Below the pieces are notes generated by a model. The model did no database searches. It had not been told where the DNA came from and was given only the letters and a program-made list of their open reading frames with translations. From Halichondria panicea (taxonomy: Eukaryota; Porifera; Demospongiae; Suberitida; Halichondriidae), in assembly GCF_963675165.1 (NCBI RefSeq), contig NC_087384.1, positions 3,961,182 through 4,025,181 on the forward strand: a stretch of 64,000 nt of DNA, given 5' to 3'. Both the position numbers and the translations under genes were made by a program. Positions 46,101 through 56,400 of the stretch are shown piece by piece; the stretch's first letter is position 1, and each line of letters opens with the position of its first letter.

Positions 46101-47928
46101 ACATATTAAACACTTCATACGAAATGTTGTGATCACCAAGCAAAAAAATTAAGGTGCATGCTCTCTTACATCTGCCTGTTTACACACAACTCCATTGATG
46201 AACCAAGTAGAGGAGTTAAAGTCAGCAGAGATCTTCCTCTTAATGACTGGGTTCTTGCCTGCTTTCCTCGTTTCACACAGCTCTATTTCCACAAAACCAT
46301 CCCTCTTGCCATGCTTTACAAACTCCTTGATCTGAAATCGTAAGTGAATTTTAAAAGATAGGCAAGCATGTACACAGTTGAAAGCTCAGCAAATGCGAGC
46401 AAACATATTACTCAGAGGTGATCAATGGTACAAGGATTAATTGTTTTAAGGGACTACAATACCCCCTCACTTAAGTTGCATGCATCCTACCCCCCCAAAG
46501 GAAGGGCCTGGAATCGAGGCTAAGATCAGTAAGTATATCACATGATGCGTTCCTTTATACTATCTATGATTATGCAATCAGAGATATGATTACCTCACTG
46601 TGTACATCTACAACTACAGACCTTTTCAGAGTTCTTGCAACTCGATGTCTAAAGCGGAAGTTACCGTCACGTGATATTCTGTACATTAAAGCCACACAAC
46701 ATCACGTGAGCCCAACATTGTTGAATGAGACAAGTTTTTACATTGAGTTCTCAAAATGTATCACTAAATTACTTGTTACTAGTTTATATTCAGAGAAGTC
46801 TGAAATAGGATTGTAACTTCCCAGTATTATATGAAGTGGCTTGCCCCAGCCTGCCCGCTCATTTTGTGTTGCTGCAAGCTGTTGAGAGTCTAGTCATAGA
46901 CAGTTAAATCTCTCTTAGGCTTGGAGCTAAGCCTTAGCTCCAGCTGGATACGATTGGAAATACTCAGGATAACTTCAGCTAGCTGTGGTGCAAAGGCTTT
47001 CAAAGCCTTCCTCCTATATAGGTCGAATTTTTCCCAGTTAAATAGGCTCTATTGGATAAAAATTGGTTAGGAATGAGCCAGAATTCAATCTTGTTACGTA
47101 ATGGTTCACGTGACAGAAATAACAAGAAGAAGACAGGCACTTCCGCTCTAGACATCGAGTTGCAAGAACTCTGCAAACGTCTGTACAAGAGTAACTTCAT
47201 GTAAGAGAAGTGGGCTTCATCGACGGACCTCACAACGCGGCCTCGCCACTGCAGTTAGGCTTTAGTTTCCCGTACAGCTCCCTCATGCTCAGTAGCTTAC
47301 CTCATTGATTTGTCTATCATTACATTATTTACCTTTGTACCTTATTATAATCTTTGCATTACAAAGAGTCACATGGGCCTAAACATTCAAATTACATTGT
47401 AAACGTTGAGATTTTCAATAAAAGACAGCTCGTCCTCATCAACATTTCCTGGCGGGAAACTAACTTGCAGCGGCCTAAATACTGACCTCTTTTGCTCGTC
47501 CTAGTAGCCTAGTGGCTCCACCAAGACCAATGCATATAGCACACACAACACTCGACTTTCCAGTACCTGTACGGATAGGTGAACGCTACAGAATTCATAA
47601 AAAGACTCACCATTTGGCCCAACAATGACATTCAGTTGAGATGAAGGTTTGATTTCAACACCATCAAATGTTCTGGTATTAAAAATGTAATGTTAAAAAG
47701 AGGAAGACTTCCACAGATAACAAAGGTCGGCCATTCATCAACATTTTTTTCATACTATCATAAGCAACTAGACTCAACCACTGCACTCTGCTTCATATTA
47801 AAAAAATAGCAATGAACTCACAAAAAGTTTTGTAGCTTTATTCTAACAATGGAGCCTCTGGCATGTGGTACGATTGAACCCTCATCATTGGTAGTTTGTT
47901 GCACACTTGATTTTCTATGCTGTGCCAT
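28127..47928 (-). CDS. SMC5: SMC5, structural maintenance of chromosomes protein 5
   Basis: ATG at 47928. Exons: 47822-47928, 47611-47672, 47487-47566, 46170-46331, 45518-45580, 45398-45460, 45200-45297, 44901-45015, 44475-44665, 44090-44222, 41618-41781, 37485-37661, 36316-36409, 36055-36168, 35774-35938, 34403-34461, 34150-34216, 33997-34098, 33794-33861, 33670-33742, 33386-33559, 33105-33323, 32968-33021, 29657-30038, 28127-28234. Phases agree throughout except one gap: a short exon (length 2 mod 3, about 20 codons) should lie between 32968 and 30038 and was not found. Signatures: Walker A GPNGTGKSS at residues 54-62, coiled coils, hinge region (exons near 35.8-36.4 kb), C-motif QSGGERS and Walker B FRVVDEINQGMD near the end. 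About 1,050 residues, as in the family. The ATPase pairs with SMC6 in chromatin for homologous-recombination repair and segregation. Large introns hold MITEs; coding exons look intact. Confidence 0.95.
28235..29656. other. Last SMC5 intron
   Basis: It holds short AGGAGTnCATGAAT palindromes (28670-28705, 29592-29625), a direct repeat of GAAGTCATAATTGACCACAT (about 28737 and 28780), and two family B ends (near 28935 and 29580). No gene is recognised. Confidence 0.5.
30775..31281 (+). repeat. Family A repeat, near complete, in an SMC5 intron
   Basis: The left end AGCACCGCAGGCCTCGGTGG and right end ATACCTCGCTTGCGCATGCG, CACCGAAGCATAA enclose the standard body with a CA run at about 31204-31225. 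It is a useful uninterrupted reference for the split copies. Confidence 0.8.
31367..31572. repeat. TA-flanked CCGTATAGCG MITE (family B)
   Basis: CCGTATAGCGTGTAATTTTC and GAAAATTACCCGCTATACGG are inverted ends, with TA on each side (31365-31366, 31573-31574). Subterminal CACGAATATTTTACCCACGA words repeat inside. Confidence 0.85.
32468..32903. repeat. TIR element with AAGAAGAGAAGAnTGTCGAA ends, SMC5 intron
   Basis: AAGAAGAGAAGATTGTCGAA at the left and TTCGACACTCTTCTCTTCTT at the right are inverted ends. Interior words are shared with 21600-22000. No coding frame. Confidence 0.65.
34684..34898. repeat. CCGTATAGCG MITE (family B), SMC5 intron
   Basis: The right end GAAAATTACCCGCTATACGG is exact and followed by TA; the left end is degraded (CTGTATGGCAGGTAATTTCG). 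Subterminal CCACGAAA motifs are as in the other copies. Confidence 0.7.
34900..35773. other. SMC5 intron between exons 35774 and 34461, repeat remnants
   Basis: AAACTCTCGTTAATCCGGTT (34979) resembles the end of the element near 62580. A lone family B end lies at about 35710-35736. No gene is recognised. Confidence 0.4.
37662..38317. other. SMC5 intron 11, 3' part (gene order), with family C remnants
   Basis: CCAAGGACGTATAATTATAA and GAAGAGGGCATGCAACTTC (37788-37835) are a family C end. A GCTGAGTA / TACTCAGC pair at 37829 and 38118 suggests a degraded inverted partner. Nothing coding. Confidence 0.4.
38318..38638 (-). repeat. Family A repeat, first part, split by the 38639-40455 element
   Basis: A reversed copy: ATGCCTCGGTGCGCATGCGC, AAGTGAGGTATA, GT run, body to CTAGCTATTGGTA. 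The rest resumes at 40456 with TAGCTGAAAAAGTGAGAAGA, exactly as in intact copies. Confidence 0.85.
38639..40455. mobile_element. 1.8-kb TA-flanked transposon with about 250-bp inverted ends
   Basis: It starts GAGTAAGGCATCTATATTCA and ends TATAGATGCCTTACTC; the inverted arms run about 240-250 bp (38639-38880 and 40221-40455) with few mismatches. TA lies on both sides (38637-38638, 40456-40457). Removing the element with one TA restores TATTGGTAGCTGAAAAAGTG, which matches uninterrupted family A copies. The interior carries three tandem units of about 140 bp (39065-39475), a diverged family A-like piece (39555-39920) and a long hairpin (39921-40210). No transposase is visible; non-autonomous, mariner-like target. 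Confidence 0.88.
39921..40210. repeat. Long hairpin inside the 1.8-kb transposon
   Basis: AACCCCCAAAGTTGGAGTTG ... CAAAACGCTTGTATGTCCAT is matched by the reverse complement ending TTGCAACTTCAACTTTGGGG. Arms of about 110-120 bp surround a spacer of about 60 bp. Confidence 0.8.
40456..40735 (-). repeat. Family A repeat, second part
   Basis: It continues 38318-38638 from TAGCTGAAAAAGTGAGAAGA through TGATGCAGCC and the GGCACCTCCACCACCCGCGG end, with GTGCTTTCAT. Confidence 0.8.
40743..41376. repeat. Family C TIR element with an internal 69-codon ORF
   Basis: The ends AGGGCGTATACAGAGAAGAG and CTCTTCTCTGTATACGCCCT are inverted, followed inside by GCATGCAACTCA / TGAGTTGCATGC and by ATCTGACTTCGTATC / GATACGAAGTCGGAT. 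The interior has a plus-strand frame of 69 codons (40966-41175) rich in basic residues at its start, without family signature; I do not call it a gene. It lies in the same SMC5 intron as the 1.8-kb element. Confidence 0.7.
41782..44089. other. SMC5 intron 10 with tandem duplication and repeat pieces
   Basis: A unit of about 84 bp containing TTTTTCATGAGCTAGATCTA and GTGATCTTGAGCAGCTAG occurs twice in tandem (42235-42400). Words such as CATTCAACCTTAAAACTCAT near 43850-43950 reappear in reverse complement near 42005-42085, so 42000-43990 is bounded by long imperfect inverted repeats. CATAGATTAGGGAAGAGAGG (42866) matches one end of the 25065 element. No gene is recognised. Confidence 0.55.
45581..46169. 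other. SMC5 intron with a local tandem duplication
   Basis: CACTCTAGTTGATGGC, TATTGGGCTGAGAG and ACTTTATAA occur at about 45932-45972 and again, slightly changed, at about 46000-46040. Otherwise nothing. Confidence 0.5.
46610..47178. repeat. Inverted-repeat element in an SMC5 intron
   Basis: GAGTTCTTGCAACTCGATGT with CTAAAGCGGAAGT and CACGTGA (46627-46680) is mirrored at 47108-47178 (CACGTGACAG, CACTTCCGCTCTAGACATCG, AGTTGCAAGAACTC). Short frames overlap both arms but show no known domain. A TAGCCTCGAT-type end (GGCCTGGAATCGAGGCTA, 46506-46523) lies just outside. Confidence 0.7.
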
Positions 47929-48765
47929 AGAGCTCAACTTTAATAGTGAACTCACTGATCTTTATATCAGTTTCTTGTACATGTATAATTATAGTAGCTA
48001 GCTAGACACACTTCCAGCACGTGGCATTGGTAGCGGTCGTTTGAGGTACAGCTAGGTTTCTCTCTCAAAAGACATGAAGATCTATCCAAACCTAGCTGTA
48101 CTTGCTCTTCATACGAATCATGTACTTAGCATCTTTTATCACAGAAACAATAAAATCTATGGCTAATACCACGAGTTTATTAGGAACTCTTGATAAAAAA
48201 TACTAATCTCATGATCTATCTATCCATGGCCATAGTATCTATGATATCCAGAGCTTCATCGACAGCCTTTCCGAAAGGTTGGAAAAGGCAGCTTTAATTT
48301 TCGAGGCTGTTTCTGAGGGTGGACGTTGCAAAAACCTAAAAGGGGACCATAAACCCAACGACTTCACAGTAACTCAGACCAATGCCAATGGAATCGTGAA
48401 ATCTACCTCCACGATGATACTTGCTCTTCATAGGTACTTAGCATGTTTCATCACAGAAACAAATAGGCCATCCACAAAATGGGTGTGCAAGGTATCTCCT
48501 CAGTCCTGGGCGGTACGTCCCCACTGATCCTCTAGGCAAGAGGGCATGTCATTCTCATGTAGATGATCTAGTCTTGCTGATTCAGGGGAGACCATGTCCA
48601 CATTTCAATAGATGGTGTCCAAAAGGATCTATTACAATGTATATGGTCTACATGGACATTTGGCCCAGGGAGGAATAGTGCGGAACCTATCCCTAACCAT
48701 GAATGCACAATAATCCATTGAAAGTAGTACAAGAGGGAGTGGCTCTCAGCCATGCAGGCACTCGT

Positions 48766-48834
48766 TAGACTCGCAAGCCGTCACTGTTGAACAGTACTGT
48801 TCGTGTGCAACATGACGGCTTGCGAGTCTAGGCA
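48766..48834. repeat. Hairpin with TAGACTCGCAAGCCGTCA arms
   Basis: TAGACTCGCAAGCCGTCA and TGACGGCTTGCGAGTCTA are exact reverse complements around a 30-base loop containing GAACAGTACTGTTC. Confidence 0.85.
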
Positions 48835-49175
48835 CTCGTTTGGTTGTTTTCCGCCGAGTAATGCTCAAGGTGGACTTTTAGGAGTACGTATTATTATATC
48901 AAAGAGCTAGGAGCTGGTATTATTATGTCTGTCTGGAGGTTGCTCTGGAACGTTAACAGGTCATCATCTTCAGTATCTATAGGCTTTGACCAAAATTAGT
49001 TTGCTGCAAAATTGTGTGCAACATAGGGACTTGAGCAATGAGAAATCAAGCAAAATTCATGTGCTCAAATTTAACAAAATAGCTTGTTGTAAATGGACCC
49101 TATAATTATACTAATAAAAAAAATACATGTGTACAGCCACAATACTATAGATCTACATAGACTCGCAATTAGCTG

Positions 49176-49217
49176 CCACTGCTGTTGCACGGCGAATACT
49201 GTTCGCCGTGCAACAGT
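49176..49217. repeat. Hairpin with CACTGCTGTTGCACGGCGAA arms
   Basis: CTGTTGCACGGCGAA and TTCGCCGTGCAACAG are exact reverse complements separated by only six bases (TACTGT included), giving a near-perfect palindrome. Confidence 0.85.
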
Positions 49218-50491
49218 GACGGTAACACCACATGCTACTTGCATGTGGTGCACATGCTACTGGTAGACTACCACTACACATGCTACTGGTAGATCTAACA
49301 CTGGAAGCAAAACGTGTGAGATAAAAAGCAAATCGGTAGCAAAAAAGTATAAGCAAAATGAGCCTGAGAAGGAGGCTAGAAAAATTAATACATTGTCACA
49401 GGATTGAGCCGACTTCCCATTTTAGACACACTATATAGCTGACCCGCCCCCCCCCCCCACAACCTCTAAATAACGTACTCCAGTTCTTGCGAAAGAATAC
49501 TGACTAGATTTATATACATGATCATGTTATTACCAGACAGTGTAGTGCGATCATTGCAGATCGAGTGTGACGTGGTTTTATTCTTTCATTCTCAAGTATT
49601 TCGGTGTGCACCATACGATACATATACGCATGTAGTATAATTTTTACAGCAGTTCATCACAAAAAAATTTCATTCGTAACCTATAATTATACGTATGGCA
49701 TACACCAGTTACATTTATATACAGTGAGGTTAATCCGGCCACCCTTAATTGGGAACTTTGGCCGAAATAGCGAGGTGGCCACATTTCAGGCTAAAAAACT
49801 AGTTTTGTGGTTTTGTCTCGAGGATGATGAATCAGTATGCATACTCTCTATTTAAGTGTAAAGTAAGTGTTATCTGCCGAACCACATCCAAAAGGTCATA
49901 TCAAGCCGTAATGAACGTACCATTAAAAACCTAGTTTAGGGGCAGCCAGTATACGCCAGCCAGTATACGCCACATATCAGGGCGAGTTTTGTGTAGTAAA
50001 CATCGCAATCTATGCCAAACCAAATGGCCGGTACATCCGAGGTGGCCGTACTTCTGAGAGCCGGAAGAGCAAGAGTCTACTGTATAGCTACTTTCCACCA
50101 AAAAATGTGCCTATAATTATTATTGTAATAATAATTATCTTGACATTATTAATATGCTCAAAATTATGCTGCAACAACATCTACGAGGCCTACATTCCTA
50201 ACACAAATTACATGACTGTAGATAGCATCCCCTTCACAGGCCTTCCTGGGATCGAGGCTAGACTGTACATGTAGATAGATCGATGGAGACCAGACTCCAC
50301 CCATGAAATTAGGTGGACATCATAAATCATCGTTAAAATGATGTGTATCAACAATAATTATAAGTACTGTATCAAAATGTCTGCATGCATGCAGGTACAT
50401 GTACAAACAGTTAACAATAAAATTAAAAAAATGATGTTTTTGAACAGCTTATATACACTGGATACAGAAACTGGTGTAGCTGGGCATAATT

Positions 50492-53400
50492 TCAGAGTGA
50501 TGTACTTGGGACGTATCCATTCATAACCAACGCAGAGTCAATACTTTGCTCCTCCTTGCTGTACTGTTGGTACAGCCTTAAGGAGAGAGGTCGCTTTGCC
50601 CACCTAAAAATCAAATACGTGTTCTCAGTGTCTTAACTGTGTTATTTCCAGCATATAAATCCCCTGAAATACTCATTTCTAACTGGTCAACACTATAATT
50701 ACAATTTTCGACGCATTCTAAAAGCATTTCGTTGAATACCGTATAGCGCGAAATTTTCGAGGCACTTATATTTCGTGGATTGGCCTCTAAAAGCCTTTTC
50801 ATTGCACAATGTTCGCGGAATGACTGCTTACCAGAAGCCACGCCTTTAAATCTTTGCATGATAGCAGGTAATTCTTCTAATTAAAGAACAATTTTTGTGG
50901 ACTCAATTTCCGTGTAGAATTCTAACCCACGAAATTCGCGAAAATTAAGCCCCTCGAAAATTTCGCGCTATAATTATGGTAAATGTTGCGCTATTAATTT
51001 TGGTAAATTACTTTGTGTTTTCCATTAGCTCAACAATAATTTTGTGGACCTAATTTTCGTGGAGGATTGCTAACCCACGACAACAGTGAAAATGAAGCCC
51101 CTCAAAAATTCCCCCTGTAATTATGGTATATACATACATCAGTACACACAGCTGATGGCAACCATAAGCCTGCAGCAGTTTACGACAGCTTTTTATTCAC
51201 TCAAAAAGCATGGGATGAAACAATCTACATAATTATAGGGCAACGTTTATGTTTCCGTACCATTGTAAAATGATCATACCTTTTTGCTGCATTGATGTCG
51301 GCACTGGATGACTCCACAGAGCAAGCATGCTCAATGAGTAGACCACCTAGGTAAGATTTAACAGAGATACTTAATTCTGACAATAGTTAAAGCATGTACG
51401 TACTGCCAGCCGGAAAATAATTATGCACGTTTGGGTGCTGCTTCAGTGGATGGGCAACAGAGGTAGTGGTGGCGTATTAATGTGTCTGTTGCCAGGATAG
51501 TAGGTTGCCCTTCGAATTTCCATGTGTGCACAATTAGCAAGGGTATAAGACAAGAATTTGTACTTTCGAGGTACACGGTCACCATCATTAATTACTGAAA
51601 AAGGGGACTCTAAACTCAGTGTTAATTATATACACCCTGTGGGTCACCTCTAGACACTCGATCACCACAGACATAAAAAGCGCTACGTAAAAAGCTACAT
51701 ATAAATTGCATACTAAATCAAATGTGTACAGCACCCCTAATGATGTGAAAGCATTGCGATATAGGTCATTTTCATAATTATGGGTTTGTGATCATTGCTA
51801 TGTTGTTAGTACCCTAATTGAAGATACTGCATGTGCCAACTCACATGTGTTGGGTCACATGTAGGCATTATAGGTATATCCACGTACACTTAAAAGCTAC
51901 AGCCTTCGATCCAATAAAAAAGGAACTTAACGGATGCTATAATTATATTTAAATGTCAATTACTTAATCTGTGCTTTTTTTTAGTTAATCATCATACCGT
52001 ATTTACTTGATTAAACGCCCATCTTAAATAATCGCCCATGGCGTGGCACTGTGGGTGGAGCTGAAGTAGCAAGTGGAACCAGTTGCAAGCATGGCAGCAT
52101 AGACTATTTATGATGGCAAAGAGAGAGATACCGACACAGAGGTAGAAACACCACTCCTACGACTTAAGATTTAATGAGAGCTGTGGCAGCAGGCATAAAA
52201 GTGCTGCTGTGCAAGAGTAAAGTAGACATAAACAATACCCCCTTTTTCGAATAAGCGTTCATCTCGTTTAAACGCCCCCTCTACAGATGTTGCTAGGAAA
52301 TAAACAACCGGGCGTTTAATCAAGTAGATACAGTATGTGTTTTATATCAGGACGATTTCTTGCCTCGAGGCTACATTATCATGTAATATAACATGGAAGG
52401 AACTGCACGCATGAATTTTATTACATAGTAAAAAATAATTAACACAAGCACCCACCCACCGATGAACACGTGAGCTAGTGAAAAAGATAGGTCTCTGGAG
52501 GCATTCTGCAGCTGCTCAGAATCTCCTACCATGGCCTCCTGTCCAAATACCACAATGCTGTTCATGTGCTCACGGAGTGTCTTTGCAGTGGGGCCTAGGC
52601 CACGTGCTGCCAGTCTACTATCATCAGAGAGCCTAGATTTGGTAGCCTCGAATAGAGACGATAATGCCTGCCAATTCAAAGCATTCAAATAAATCCTCTA
52701 ATAATAGCCCACAACTCATAAATTAATACATGTGCTTTAGACAAGTTAGTATACATCCAACAAAGTGCATCACATAACACACACCCATGTACAAGCTTGC
52801 GTACCGATGCATAGTGATCATACATGTACAATATACCTCTTGCCCATATTTTTGCATCACTCGAAGCACATCCAGACTCAGTATGTTGGTGGTTCCTTCC
52901 CAGATAGGGAGAACCTGTGGAAAAGAAAAACTGATCACATTCTCCGAGAAGTAACTATAAAACACGTACTAATGTAAAAGCTACATGTCCCAACATCTGG
53001 CTATCATCACATCACTAGCATTAACCTGGGCATCTCTTAAATAAGTAGGTAGTCCAGTGTCTTCCATATATCCCTGACCTCCAAAGCTCTCCAGGCCCTC
53101 AGAACAAACTGCAACAGCCTATACATTTTATTATTAATATCATTACAGATGAGATATAATTATACACTAAGTACGCAAAATTGTATATGTACATGTATAA
53201 AGTTCCCTGCAGTATAAACATGTAAGTGCACCTGTTTGGCGGTGTAGAGCTTTAGTATGGGAGTGAGTATTCTGTGAATGGTTCTATCCTGCTCTGACAC
53301 TGAGCTGGTTTCTATTAGCCCCTGCAATCTGGCCACCTCCAGCATGAGCACTGTGCATGCCCTTGTCTCTACCTGGAGATGAAATACGTATGACCTGTTA

Positions 53401-56400
53401 ATTAAGTGACTAGACTCCTGCTTGAAGCTGTCGTCATCCAACGACTCAATTTCACCTATACTTTCATCAATGCAATGCTACATGTTGTAATTGTACAAAT
53501 TCAATCAGCTGTCAGTTCTGCAGATATAAGCAACAGAGCAGGTTGAATACAGATATATATACGCAGATATATATACGCACGCGCCTTAATTGGTTTGATA
53601 CGTACAAAATCACCCACCTCCATTCTGGCCAGTGTCTGCATATGCAGGTGCTGGTCCACAAGGAGCTTCCCGAAAGCCCTACGTCTGGTGGCATAGTCTC
53701 TGGATAGCTGCACAATCCTGCAAAACAAAGGAAATTAAGGTCAATGCTCCACAGAACTACATGATGTGAAATTTAACATAATCGTACTCAGATATGTCAT
53801 GAGATATAATTATGCTAGTCTATTGTTCGACTGACTACATTTCATGCGTGTAGTTTAAAGAGGTCCCCTTAAAAACGTCATTTCCAACCATTCCAAAAAT
53901 GGACAAACATAATTTTGTGGCACCTACATGTATTAGAGAAAGCTAGATCAGGGTCTCACCTCCGCATTGCCCCAGCAGCTGATATGCTGTTGTGTTGTCT
54001 GGTAATGGTAAGCATGGGAGAGATGCCAGAAACACCGCGGCCCTCCTCACCAACCTAGCAAATAGGGATATAGGATATGTACAGAATTTATGTGTGGTCA
54101 TGCATACACAGGTGAATAGTGTACAGAAAAATTACAAACAATTATAATAATTATTGCACTGATTGAATGACATAATTATGGGAATGAACAATTCCTACAC
54201 TGAAGAACAAGAAAAACGAATACACAATTCCCTCACCAGACGTGCTTTGGTGCCATCAAGCAAGAGCTCTGCTGTTGGCAACTGTCTAGTTCCGAGCTTG
54301 TCTTTCAAGCGCTGAGGTATAGGCAAGTTAAAGTGGGATTAACAAGTGCTCAGAAACTTAATAATTATACAAGTGATCACATCTTTAGGATAGTTACACA
54401 TAAATTAATGAAACTTACTGGCAATGTAGTCTCACAAAAAAGCTACATGCTTAACAAATTTGGAGGTCATGTGACCTTTGTGGGCGGAGTTACAGTGTGA
54501 CAAACTTCAATTAAAAATACGGAACTCTTACAAGTGCAGCCACACCCCCAAATTTTTTTGGGGGTGAAAGCTCAGTTTTAGCTATCTTATGGTGCCTGGC
54601 TCGAGTCTGTAGCATTTTTAGATAAGCAGATAATTCCAATACGCATATTTAATAAGGAGGGCATTAAATAGAAAATGTAAAGTTTCCCCGATTTTAGCTA
54701 AGCTGCAAATGATAGACAATATTTCCACCCACCACAGTGAAAGTAACCTTAAAAATCTTTAGGATGAACAATTTGGGAGGTGTGGCTGCGCTGGTAACAG
54801 TGTTGTATATTAAAAACTATACTTATGGCGGATTACTCCACCCGAAAATGTCACATGACTTTTATAACCTGTTCAGCAGGTAGATAGTCTTCAAAAATGC
54901 ATTGATGTAAATTTTCATAAAGGTTCAGGCAAGTTTATCTGAGATATGATAATTATTATTTAATTCCAAATTTAATTAAGAATAATTGCCTTAACTTGCC
55001 TGAGATATAATTATATATGAAAACACATTATTAACGAATGCTGCAAGCTGCACTGTGCTAATGTCTCTCGCCGTATTTTGCTTTTTCACTTAAGAGTGTG
55101 TATAGAGTTAAAGCTGAAATACACACACAGTCAATTTCTTCACATGTATGCACACGCACACATCAACAAGTAGCAGTAATATGCTTTAAGTACCTGTATT
55201 TCCAGATCGTTGAATTGACCGTCCTCTGTCTTAGTTTCAACATAGAACAGTGACAGCCCTTGTGATCCCTTTGCACATGCAAGGAAATATCATGCATACG
55301 TAATACATAATCATTTTTCTTGGAGCAAAATACATTGTGAAACTGAACATGAGACTCAAAGGTTGAGGTGATTTGGCTGACCATTTTCTTTCCTACAAAT
55401 AGCACTAACTCACTGCTGTGACATCTCCCTGATCAGTGACTATTCTGGCCAGAGTAAAGGCCATGTTAGCATCAGTGGCTGATGTGAACCACTTGTAGCC
55501 ATGCAGGCTGTAGTTACCCTCTGAGTCAGGGCCATACGCCACTGTGTCAGTACCTCCAGCTGCGGGTGCGTGGGGAAAGATTACATATACTTTATCAATA
55601 TTATAAACACCACTTTTTAAAGAGGAAGGAATATAAATATCAAGTAGTGCACATAAAACACTGTGACAAGTAGTTCACATGAATGATCATTTTCACATAC
55701 CGTTAGGAGCAGATGAGGGGATGGAGCGTCTTACTACGCGGATTCTGTATCGTCTAGCTATGTACAAATCATGCCATACAGGTATATTATGTAAACTGAT
55801 CGATATTCACTATTATTAGATCAAACGCGTTATCATGCAGTCACACATGTACAGGCACATAGCAATTACAAACAAGGAAATTGAATAAGTCCACGATAGT
55901 GAATCCACAATACTATATCAAATATGCATACATGTAGTAAGGTGCTCCATCCCCTCATCTGCTCCTGATACTGTATAGCAGAATATTTTGGTTTTCGAGG
56001 ATTGACCTTGGTTTACCTTAAGGTGACACATTCACAGGTAGATTTCGAATTGTTTGCGTTTTCACTGCTTAGTTGATTTTGCTGGTATCATTGGGGGGGG
56101 GGGGGGGCTCTAGTTTTTTAATGGAAAAAAGTACGGCTATCTACACAGTGCAGCCAAGGGCGTATGAAGAGAAGAAGGCATGCAACTACAATCTATCGTA
56201 TTATAAATGGGCGGGGTTTATGTCTAAAAATAGTAAAGAATGTATTGCACGTGCACTTTATACTCTGACTAGCCTTTATTCCCTAGTGGGCGGTTCGCTA
56301 AATCATGGCTAAATATAGCATATCCTGCTGACTCATCAGTAATACGACGCATACACAGTATACATTGTGAGTTGCACCTCTTCTCTTTATACGCCCTTGG

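Larger units (their letters stand above)
47929..50491. other. Spacer between SMC5 start and dehydrogenase end
   Basis: The SMC5 promoter is expected next to 47928, but no core element stands out. Two hairpins (48766-48834, 49176-49217), a short direct repeat of ACATGCTACTGGTAGA (49252-49292), a C run (49447-49459), a TIR pair (about 49723-50083, AGTGAGGTTAATCCGGCCAC against its partner near GAGTCTACTGTA) and a family D end (50238-50262) were seen. A plus-strand 82-codon frame at 48279-48527 has no recognisable family. Confidence 0.45.

Noticed and set aside
46586-46816. 76-codon plus-strand ORF in an SMC5 intron
   Set aside because: It runs through one arm of an inverted-repeat element.
48279-48527. 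82-codon plus-strand ORF upstream of SMC5
   Set aside because: No signature, no conserved neighbour and overlapping repeat-like words (TACTTGCTCTTCATA occurs twice nearby).
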